From: Bacteroidales bacterium
Lineage (GTDB): Bacteria > Bacteroidota > Bacteroidia > Bacteroidales > UBA932
NCBI GenBank assembly: GCA_016295455.1
Contig: JAEDLE010000071.1
Location: 1 to 5,973 of the forward strand
Direction of reading: 5' to 3'
DNA: 5,973 nucleotides
In this document: in pieces, positions 1 through 4,492 of the stretch
How positions within the stretch are numbered: position 1 is the first letter of the stretch
Layout: each line of letters begins with the position of its first letter
Notes under the pieces: generated by a model
Database searches by the model: none
What the model saw: only the letters and a program-made list of their open reading frames with translations
Told to the model about the DNA's origin: nothing
Program-made: the position numbers and the translations under genes

Positions 1-89
1 CCTTCCAGTACGGAGGGTTGACCATCCTCGGAGTAGATGGAGTGAAGCGCATAAAATCATGGTGGAAAAGTAAAAAATCAAACCGATAA
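1..89 (+). CDS. C-terminal end of an unidentified protein (5' truncated by window)
   Basis: An open frame enters from the left edge (first full codon at 3) and ends at TAA 87-89, giving 28 residues. The tail ends in a basic, Trp-containing stretch (KRIKSWWKSKKSNR). I do not recognise the family from this fragment. It is not the usual C-terminus of an Ohr/OsmC peroxidase, the common partner of OhrR. It lies 12 bp upstream of the next start and points the same way, so it is probably co-transcribed with the small protein and ohrR. Only about 90 bases are visible, so even the coding call rests on the open frame and the operon-like spacing. Confidence 0.5.
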   Translation, partial: FQYGGLTILGVDGVKRIKSWWKSKKSNR

Positions 90-101
90 ATCCATATTCT
101 T

Positions 102-293
102 GTGGCAACATCAAACGAAATACCTTGCGCAAACTGCAAGCTGAGAGCTAAGTACGACAACAACCCAAAGTCACTCGCTGGTCGCTTCTGGCGTTGGCAC
201 ATCGGTTTCTGTCCTGGTTGGAAGGGTTTCATGGCATCGCTCTGCGAAGAGGAGCGCAACGCTATGCGACAGAAGTATAACCTGACGAAGTAA
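102..293 (+). CDS. Small Cys/His-rich protein, possible C2HC zinc-binding protein, ohrR-linked
   Basis: This 63-residue protein starts at GTG 102. No ATG lies in frame before codon 44 and an in-frame TAA (87-89) lies just upstream, so GTG is the most likely start. It has Cys9 and Cys12 (CANC), then His33 and Cys37 (HIGFC), spaced C-x2-C-x20-H-x3-C, plus a lone Cys48. Between the pairs lies an aromatic basic stretch (RFWRWHIGFCPGWKGF), and the C-terminus is charged and helical-looking. The spacing could bind one zinc ion or form a redox-sensitive dithiol. No transmembrane segment or signal peptide is seen. The stop is followed after 4 bp by the ohrR ATG, so the two are very likely translated from one message. 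I recall similar small hypothetical proteins in Bacteroidales but cannot name a family. Metal binding is inferred from spacing only. Confidence 0.75.
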   Translation: MATSNEIPCANCKLRAKYDNNPKSLAGRFWRWHIGFCPGWKGFMASLCEEERNAMRQKYNLTK

Positions 294-297
294 ACCA

Positions 298-744
298 ATG
301 GCTTATCCGCAACTGAAACTCGATAACCAGTTGTGCTTCCGACTCTATACGGCGGCACGACTGGCTACGGCATGCTACACGCCCTACTTCCGTCAGTATG
401 GCATCACCTATCCGCAGTACCTCGTGCTGATGCTGCTTTGGGAACAGGACAACCGTATCATCAGCGAAATCACTGAGCGCCTGCACCTGGAGACAAACAC
501 CGTCACTCCGCTCCTGCAGCGTATGGAGAAGCAGGGCCTCATCGTTCGCCAGAAGAGTCAGGCTGACAGTCGCCAGCGCATCATCTCCCTCACGGGTGAT
601 GGCAAACGTCTGGAGGAGCAGATCCAGGAAGTGCCCAACTGCTTGGCACGCGAATTCGTGGAGATCGGCATGATCGAAGAGGAACTGCAATCAATGATCC
701 CGCTGCTTGATAAGTTCATACAGGTGGTTAAGGAATTATATTAG
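298..744 (+). CDS. ohrR: OhrR-like MarR-family organic-peroxide-sensing repressor
   Basis: This 148-residue protein matches MarR/OhrR in length and pattern. The N-terminus LKLDNQLCFRLYTAARL closely resembles Bacillus subtilis OhrR. Cys13 sits where the peroxide-reactive Cys15 lies in that protein, and Tyr27 and Tyr38 keep the same spacing as its Tyr29 and Tyr40, which hydrogen-bond the sensing cysteine. The winged helix spans roughly residues 37-103: recognition-helix region around HLETNTVTPLLQRMEKQGL, and wing around RQKSQADSRQRIISLT with the family D-x-R motif. The family represses ohr-type peroxidase genes until Cys oxidation releases DNA. No peroxidase gene is visible here; the regulator is last in a cluster with the 63-residue protein and an unknown upstream gene. 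Codon use differs from the genes to the right: 11 of 12 Ile codons are ATC and all 11 Arg codons are CGN. There is an additional Cys26 beside Tyr27. Confidence 0.9.
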   Translation: MAYPQLKLDNQLCFRLYTAARLATACYTPYFRQYGITYPQYLVLMLLWEQDNRIISEITERLHLETNTVTPLLQRMEKQGLIVRQKSQADSRQRIISLTGDGKRLEEQIQEVPNCLAREFVEIGMIEEELQSMIPLLDKFIQVVKELY

Positions 745-758
745 CCGATAATTCTACC

Positions 759-790
759 GAGCACAAAATAGGAATGCTTAAATTGTGCTC
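759..790. repeat. 8-bp inverted repeat after ohrR, spanning the transposase-remnant start
   Basis: GAGCACAA (759-766) and TTGTGCTC (783-790) are perfect reverse complements around a 16-base loop. The loop contains the ATG (774) of the transposase remnant. There is no T-run after the stem, so it is a poor intrinsic terminator. It could be the end of a decayed insertion sequence, a hairpin that limits transposase translation, or an operator. The match is seen directly; the role is unknown. Confidence 0.5.
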
Positions 791-974
791 AAAGGAACAG
801 AAAAGAAGATCCGCAAAGTTCAAGACAGAGGTTGTTCTGTCTTTGCTCTGCGGCGAGTCAGCAGAAGAACTGAGCCGCAAACATGGTGTAACGATGGCAG
901 ATATCGCCCAGTGGCGTGACGAATTCATCGCTTATGGTACTCAGGGGTTCAAAAAGAATCCAGAGGATTCAAAG
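774..974 (+). pseudogene. Truncated transposase OrfA-like gene (helix-turn-helix part only)
   Basis: Residues 1-67 resemble the N-terminal helix-turn-helix of IS3-like OrfA proteins: RRSAKFKTEVVLSLLCGES, then an HTH around ELSRKHGVTMADIAQWRDEF, then GTQGFKKNPEDSK. In the family this is followed by a coiled coil and, in a second frame, the integrase domain. Here the similarity stops near 974. The frame stays open to TAA at 1284-1286 only because it runs antisense through the tRNA remnant, the spacer and the intact tRNA-Asp, so residues after about 67 are not real protein. No DDE catalytic domain is present in the window, so it cannot encode an active transposase. It lies 29 bp after ohrR and directly abuts the duplicated tRNA end. 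It could alternatively be a small host HTH protein of the same fold, but the abrupt loss of similarity favours a remnant. Confidence 0.65.
951..970 (-). terminator. Possible minus-strand terminator beside the tRNA remnant
   Basis: GAATCC (956-961) pairs with GGATTC (965-970) around a 3-base loop, and the A-run at 951-955 gives a T-run after the stem on the minus strand. Its place to the left of the tRNA 3' fragment would suit a terminator for a former tRNA transcript. It overlaps transposase-like codons, so the match may be fortuitous. Confidence 0.35.
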
Positions 975-989
975 CCTCCAGGGCTTTTT
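971..989 (+). terminator. Possible plus-strand terminator after the transposase remnant
   Basis: AAAGCC (971-976) pairs with GGCTTT (982-987) around TCCAG, and the T-run continues to 989. The stem is short. The right half of the hairpin is part of the 35-bp direct repeat, so it mirrors the terminator that borders the intact tRNA-Asp. Confidence 0.4.
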
Positions 990-1016
990 GCGGTGCGGAA
1001 GGGACTCGAACCCTCG
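982..1016. repeat. 35-bp direct repeat, left copy (att-like)
   Basis: This 35-bp stretch is identical to 1159-1193, giving a period of 177 bp. It spans the right arm and T-run of a terminator-like hairpin plus the last 26 bases of tRNA-Asp. Identity ends abruptly at 1016/1017 and loosens to the left of 982. Exact duplication of a tRNA 3' end is typical of attachment sites made by tyrosine recombinases. Confidence 0.85.
991..1016 (-). pseudogene. tRNA-Asp 3'-end fragment
   Basis: Read on the minus strand, this fragment has the last variable-loop base, the complete T arm (GAGGG-TTCGAGT-CCCTT), the acceptor 3' strand CCGCACC and discriminator G. It is identical to the intact gene at 1168-1241. 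The break falls exactly at the base of the T arm. No matching 5' acceptor strand, D arm or anticodon arm follows, so it cannot make a tRNA. It is best read as one side of a duplicated integration site, or as the remains of a tandem tRNA-Asp copy. Confidence 0.85.
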
Positions 1017-1051
1017 CGCTGCGCGCGAAGCGCCTGTTGTCCTAAACCCCC

Positions 1052-1073
1052 TGTCAAGCCTGATGGCTTGACA
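1052..1073. repeat. 9-bp perfect hairpin in the tRNA spacer
   Basis: TGTCAAGCC (1052-1060) and GGCTTGACA (1065-1073) are perfect complements around the loop TGAT. C-runs lie on the outside, with no T-run, so it does not look like a Rho-independent terminator. It may be the core of a small repeat element. Confidence 0.7.
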
Positions 1074-1088
1074 TCCCCTCTGGGGAAT

Positions 1089-1103
1089 GGAGGTCGAGGG
1101 TTC
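1089..1103. repeat. 15-bp inverted copy of the tRNA-Asp variable/T-arm region
   Basis: GGAGGTCGAGGGTTC on the plus strand is the exact reverse complement of 1185-1199 in the intact tRNA-Asp. It covers the end of the anticodon stem, the variable loop and the start of the T arm and loop. Its last 9 bases are also complementary to the left tRNA fragment (1008-1016). A chance 15-base match at this position is unlikely. Confidence 0.75.
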
Positions 1104-1128
1104 TCGTCGCCATATTCACCGCCTGTAC

Positions 1129-1161
1129 AAAACAAAAAGGCCTTGGACAATAATCCAAGGC
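1129..1161 (-). terminator. Rho-independent terminator of tRNA-Asp
   Basis: On the minus strand the tRNA is followed by the stem GCCTTGGA, a 6-base loop, TCCAAGGC, then CTTTTTGTTTT. In plus coordinates the stem arms are 1140-1147 and 1154-1161, and the A-rich run is 1129-1138. A T-run at 1162-1166 makes the hairpin potentially bidirectional, but its position directly after the tRNA 3' end fixes its main role. Confidence 0.85.
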
Positions 1162-1193
1162 TTTTTGCGGTGCGGAAGGGACTCGAACCCTCG
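1159..1193. repeat. 35-bp direct repeat, right copy within tRNA-Asp
   Basis: This is the partner of 982-1016. It covers the inner arm of the tRNA terminator and the 3' 26 bases of the intact tRNA-Asp. The tRNA therefore keeps a full 3' end, as expected at the side of an integration site where the host tRNA is preserved. Confidence 0.85.
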
Positions 1194-1241
1194 ACCTCCG
1201 GCGTGACAGGCCGGCATTCTAACCAGCTGAACTACCGCACC
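1168..1241 (-). tRNA. tRNA-Asp: tRNA-Asp (anticodon GTC)
   Basis: The minus strand gives a complete 74-base cloverleaf. Its parts are acceptor GGTGCGG/CCGCACC, TA, D arm GTTC-AGCTGGTTA-GAAT, anticodon arm CCGGC-CTGTCAC-GCCGG, variable AGGTC, T arm GAGGG-TTCGAGT-CCCTT (one G-T pair) and discriminator G. The anticodon GTC (plus positions 1205-1207) reads GAC/GAT, and discriminator G73 fits aspartate. CCA is not encoded and must be added after transcription. A consensus promoter lies upstream and a terminator directly downstream, so it is a single-gene transcript. Its 3' end is duplicated at 991-1016. Confidence 0.97.
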
Positions 1242-1250
1242 AGGTGTTCA

Positions 1251-1267
1251 GCATTCTCGCGGAATGC
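1251..1267 (-). other. Small hairpin in the tRNA-Asp leader region
   Basis: GCATTC (1251-1256) pairs with GAATGC (1262-1267) around a 5-base loop. It lies between the predicted tRNA transcription start and the mature 5' end, so it may be the leader stem of the precursor removed by RNase P. The role is inferred from position. Confidence 0.35.
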
Positions 1268-1272
1268 GGATG

Positions 1273-1304
1273 CAAATATAGAGTAAGTTTTCGCCACTTC
1301 CAAA
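1273..1304 (-). promoter_or_regulatory. Bacteroidota-type promoter for tRNA-Asp
   Basis: On the minus strand TTTG (1301-1304) is followed after 20 bases by TATATTTG (1273-1280). This matches the Bacteroidota primary sigma consensus TTTG, 19-21 bp, TAnnTTTG at every fixed position. Transcription should start near 1266, about 25 bases before the mature tRNA 5' end. Confidence 0.8.
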
Positions 1305-1320
1305 TTTTTTTGTAATATTG
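1288..1320 (+). promoter_or_regulatory. Weak candidate promoter for cstA
   Basis: TAATATTG (1313-1320) fits the -7 element TAnnTTTG except for one base. TTTT at 1288-1291, 21 bases upstream, is a one-mismatch -33 element. It would give a leader of about 40 bases before the cstA ATG. It overlaps the tRNA-Asp promoter on the other strand. The match is imperfect and no better plus-strand site is seen in 1242-1368. Confidence 0.35.
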
Positions 1321-1368
1321 CGTGCTTTTCCCCGGATGAAATAGAGCATTATAAACATATAGAACGAA

Positions 1369-2835
1369 ATGTTGACATTCATTATCAGTCTGGTGGCGCT
1401 GCTGCTCGGCTACGCTCTCTATGGCGGACTGGTCGAGAAGATTTTCGGCCCCGATCCCGCCCGTCAGACACCGGCCTTGACCAAGGCTGACGGAGTTGAC
1501 TTCATACCTATGCCTACCTGGAAAGTATTCATGATCCAGTTCCTCAACATCGCCGGAACCGGACCGATTTTCGGAGCCATAATGGGCGCCAGATTCGGCC
1601 CTGCCGCATATCTGTGGATTGTATTCGGATGCATATTCGCTGGAGCCGTGCACGATTACCTTTCAGGCATGCTCTCGATGCGCAACGACGGTGCAGGTCT
1701 GCCGCAGCTGATAGGAAAATATCTGGGCAACGGCACCCGCAAGGCTATGCTCTGCTTCACCGTTCTTCTGATGGTGATGGTCGGAGCCGTATTCGTATAT
1801 TCCCCTGCGGTGATACTCAAGGACGTTGCGGGAAACGGCTCCAACTCCGCGATGATGATATGGGTCGCAGCCATATTCATCTATTATATCATCGCGACGA
1901 TGCTGCCGATAGACAAAATCATAGGAAAGATATATCCGCTCTTTGCCTTCGCCCTGATTTTCATGGCTCTGGCGCTGATGGTGTGCCTTTTCATCAAGTG
2001 GCCGCACATACCTGAACTCTGGGATGGCCTTCAGAACCGCAGCGGCTCGCTCGGAATCACCGGGCAGCCTATACTCCCTTGCCTTTTCATCACCATAGCC
2101 TGCGGCGCGATCAGCGGTTTCCACGCCACACAGAGCCCGCTGATGGCAAGATGCCTCAAGTCCGAGAAACTCGGCAGACCGGTTTTCTACGGCGCCATGA
2201 TCACCGAGGGCATGGTGGCCCTTATATGGGCTGCCATAGCTTCCTACTTCTTCTTTGACGGAGGAGCGGCCGAGGTCGGGGGAGATATTCATTCATCCGC
2301 ACCGGCGGTGGTGACCCTCGTTTCCCGCTCCTGGCTCGGCGTTTTCGGCGGGATACTCGCGATGCTGGGCGTGGTCGCGGCCCCTATAACAAGCGGAGAC
2401 ACAGCCCTCAGGGCTGCCAGACTCATAGTTGCGGACGCGATAGGGATGGAACAGAAAAAGATATCCAGAAGGCTGGAGATATCCATACCACTCTTCGTCT
2501 GCACAATGCTGATACTCTGGTACAACATTGCCGATGCAGACGGCTTCAACACCATATGGAAATATTTCGGCTGGGCAAACCAGAGCCTCTCCATATTCAC
2601 CCTGTGGGCGCTCACTGTCTTCCTCTATACCGAGAGGAAGGGCGCAGGCTATCTTGTCACACTGTTCCCTGCCTTGTTCATGACTGCGATATGCACGACC
2701 TACATCTTCGTGGACTCTTCCTGCCTCGGACTCCCGTCGGAATTTGCCCTTCCGATCGCCCTGGCAACGGCTGCCCTGTCATTCCTTCTTTTCATGTACT
2801 GGAAGGCAAAATACGGCAAAAAGTCTGTATATTAG
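1369..2835 (+). CDS. cstA: CstA-family (carbon starvation) membrane transporter, short form
   Basis: This 488-residue inner-membrane protein belongs to the CstA family (Pfam CstA), whose E. coli members CstA and BtsT import peptides and pyruvate. Family landmarks seen are DFIPMPTWKVFMIQFLNIAG-GPIFGAIMGARFG (residues 44-77), AGAVHDYLSGMLSMRNDG (91-108), SGFHATQSPLMARC (249-262), APITSGDTALRAARLIVAD (338-356) and WKYFGWANQ (397-405). By eye there are about 12-13 hydrophobic segments, starting at residue 2. E. coli CstA is about 700 residues, so this is the compact form, which I believe is common in Bacteroidota. The exact substrate cannot be told. ATG 1369 is chosen because the first helix begins at once and there is no upstream in-frame alternative with homology. 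Codon use is rich in ATA (about 26 of 47 Ile). The next gene starts 21 bp downstream on the same strand. Confidence 0.93.
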   Translation: MLTFIISLVALLLGYALYGGLVEKIFGPDPARQTPALTKADGVDFIPMPTWKVFMIQFLNIAGTGPIFGAIMGARFGPAAYLWIVFGCIFAGAVHDYLSGMLSMRNDGAGLPQLIGKYLGNGTRKAMLCFTVLLMVMVGAVFVYSPAVILKDVAGNGSNSAMMIWVAAIFIYYIIATMLPIDKIIGKIYPLFAFALIFMALALMVCLFIKWPHIPELWDGLQNRSGSLGITGQPILPCLFITIACGAISGFHATQSPLMARCLKSEKLGRPVFYGAMITEGMVALIWAAIASYFFFDGGAAEVGGDIHSSAPAVVTLVSRSWLGVFGGILAMLGVVAAPITSGDTALRAARLIVADAIGMEQKKISRRLEISIPLFVCTMLILWYNIADADGFNTIWKYFGWANQSLSIFTLWALTVFLYTERKGAGYLVTLFPALFMTAICTTYIFVDSSCLGLPSEFALPIALATAALSFLLFMYWKAKYGKKSVY

Positions 2836-2856
2836 CAGAAACCAAAACTTGAGAAT

Positions 2857-4488
2857 ATGCTGGACAAAGAACGTGGCCTGTACGTGGCCCATTGTGAGAA
2901 CGGACCGATATCCATAGTAGGAAAAATGGCCAACAGGCACGGCCTGATAGCCGGTGCCACGGGAACGGGAAAGACCGTTACCCTCCAGGTACTTGCCGAA
3001 ACCTTCTGCCAGGCCGGAGTCCCTTGCTTCATGGCCGATATGAAAGGTGACCTTTCAGGTATCAGCCAGGCCGGCAGGCTTTCCGGCTTCATCGAGAAGA
3101 GAAAGGGCGAGTTCGGGGTGGAAGACCCTCAGTTCCAGCCTTGTCCGGTACGTTTCTTTGACGTTTACGGCGAGAAGGGCCATCCTATGAGGGCGACCAT
3201 CTCAGACCTCGGACCGCAGCTGCTCGCAAGACTGCTCGGCCTGAACGAGACCCAGTCCGGCATACTCAACATAGTCTTCAGGATAGCGGATGAACGCGGC
3301 CTGCTCCTTCTCGACCTCAAGGACCTCAGGTCCATGCTCGACTACGTCGCGAAGAACGCCGCCGAGTTCACTACCGTATATGGCAACATATCCTCTGCCA
3401 GCGTGGGTGCCATCCAGCGGTCCCTGCTCGCCATCGAGAGCGAAGGTGCCGACAGGTTCTTCGGAGAACCGGCCTTCGATGTGAGGGATCTTCTGGACAG
3501 GGAGGACGGAAAGGGCGTGATGAACGTCCTCGCCGCAGACAAGCTGATGCTCAACCCGAAACTCTACTCGACCTTCCTCCTCTGGCTCCTGTCTGACCTT
3601 TACGCCACACTTCCGGAAGTCGGGGATATGGACCTGCCGAAACTGGTGTTCTTCTTCGATGAGGCGCATATGCTCTTCGACGGCACTGCTCCGGCTCTGG
3701 TGGACAAGATCGAGCAGGTGATAAGGCTTATCCGAAGCAAGGGTGTGGGCGTATATTTCGTGACCCAGCTCCCGACTGACATACCTGACAACATACTCGG
3801 CCAGCTCGGCAACAGGGTTCAGCACGCTCTCCGTGCCTTCACTCCGAAGGACCAGAAGGCGGTTAGGTCCGCGGCGCAGACCTTCAGGGCCAATCCTTCA
3901 TTCAGGACCGAGGAAGCGATACTCGAACTCGGAACCGGCGAGGCCCTTGTGTCATTCCTGGACGAATCCGGCGCACCTTCAGTGGTCGAAAAGGCCAAGA
4001 TTCTTTTCCCTCTCAGCCAGATAGGCGCAATCAGCGATTCCCAGCGGGAGGAAGCGATACGTCGTTCCCGTCTCTATGGCCGTTACGATACGCCGGTGGA
4101 CAGGGACAGCGCCTTCGAACAGCTCCTGCGTGAATCCGAGGCGGCTGCCAAGGCTGCACAAGAAGAGGCCCAGGAACAGGAAAGACTCAGGGAAGAGGAG
4201 AAACTGGCAAGGCAGCAGGAGAAGGAAGCTGCTTCCAGAAAGAAGAACAGTCTGGGCAGCAAGGTCTTCGGAGCCGTGGTTGCAGCGGTGACCGCGAGCG
4301 TTGCCAACAGTGTTTCCAAGAGCGTTACCCAGAGCATAACTGGGAAAAAGAGCGGCTCGTCCGGGTCAGGTTCGGCAAAGAAGGGCAAGAGTACGGTAGG
4401 CAAGGCCGCCACCTCGGCTGCAAATGCCGCTACAAGGACCCTCACAAGAGAATTGACAAGAAGCATACTGGGGAATCTCGTGAAATAA
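2857..4488 (+). CDS. DUF853 / HerA-like P-loop ATPase (YjgR type) with long charged tail
   Basis: This 543-residue cytoplasmic ATPase resembles the HerA-like DUF853 family (E. coli YjgR, about 500 residues). The Walker A motif is GATGTGKT (33-40), followed by FMADMKGDLSGIS (58-70), a strong DUF853 mark. Walker B is LVFFFDEAHML (263-273). A HerA/FtsK-like sensor segment follows: YFVTQLPTDIPDNILGQLGN (300-319), then RVQHALRAFTPKDQKAV. The core ends near residue 410. From about 418 to 462 is a Glu/Gln/Arg/Ala-rich predicted coiled coil; then comes an Ala/Val/Ser helix (466-492), a Gly/Ser/Lys linker (493-512) and an Ala/Thr-rich amphipathic end. The family is related to HerA and FtsK translocases, but its own function is not established. 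It starts 21 bp after cstA and ends 4 bp before uvrA. Most Arg codons are AGG/AGA. Confidence 0.92.
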   Translation: MLDKERGLYVAHCENGPISIVGKMANRHGLIAGATGTGKTVTLQVLAETFCQAGVPCFMADMKGDLSGISQAGRLSGFIEKRKGEFGVEDPQFQPCPVRFFDVYGEKGHPMRATISDLGPQLLARLLGLNETQSGILNIVFRIADERGLLLLDLKDLRSMLDYVAKNAAEFTTVYGNISSASVGAIQRSLLAIESEGADRFFGEPAFDVRDLLDREDGKGVMNVLAADKLMLNPKLYSTFLLWLLSDLYATLPEVGDMDLPKLVFFFDEAHMLFDGTAPALVDKIEQVIRLIRSKGVGVYFVTQLPTDIPDNILGQLGNRVQHALRAFTPKDQKAVRSAAQTFRANPSFRTEEAILELGTGEALVSFLDESGAPSVVEKAKILFPLSQIGAISDSQREEAIRRSRLYGRYDTPVDRDSAFEQLLRESEAAAKAAQEEAQEQERLREEEKLARQQEKEAASRKKNSLGSKVFGAVVAAVTASVANSVSKSVTQSITGKKSGSSGSGSAKKGKSTVGKAATSAANAATRTLTRELTRSILGNLVK

Positions 4489-4492
4489 GGAT

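Larger units (their letters stand above)
1017..1128. other. Non-coding spacer with nested inverted repeats between the two tRNA-Asp ends
   Basis: No credible gene is seen here. GCGCT/AGCGC (1016-1020 and 1029-1033) can form a small stem. A strong 9-bp hairpin lies at 1052-1073, and 1089-1103 is an inverted copy of part of the tRNA. The outermost possible pairing is GAACCCTCG (1008-1016) with CGAGGGTTC (1095-1103), which would enclose most of the spacer in one structure. It could be a relic of an excised element, a small dispersed repeat, or the result of an inverted duplication. Confidence 0.6.

Noticed and set aside
262..690. 142-residue minus-strand open frame opposite ohrR
   Set aside because: It is antisense to a clearly conserved OhrR protein and has no recognisable motif.
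774..974. A functional transposase or a new toxin-antitoxin partner of ohrR
   Set aside because: Only the HTH part is present, the catalytic domain is absent, and the frame then runs into antisense tRNA.
991..1016. A second complete tRNA-Asp
   Set aside because: No 5' acceptor strand, D arm or anticodon arm is found next to the T arm; the only matching 5' strand is at 1235-1241 in the intact gene.
941..1150. 69-residue minus-strand frame across the tRNA fragment and spacer
   Set aside because: It overlaps the tRNA 3' fragment, a terminator and hairpins; the translation is Pro/Gly-rich without protein-like features.
982..1193. Possible CRISPR-like repeat unit
   Set aside because: There are only two copies, and the repeat is explained by tRNA-Asp and its terminator; no cas gene is visible.
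1219..2292. Long minus-strand frames opposite the start of cstA (144 and 209 residues)
   Set aside because: They are shadows of the cstA reading frame in GC-rich sequence, and one also overlaps the tRNA.
3202..3825. 207-residue minus-strand frame opposite the ATPase gene
   Set aside because: It mirrors the Walker B region of a conserved ATPase and shows no domain of its own.
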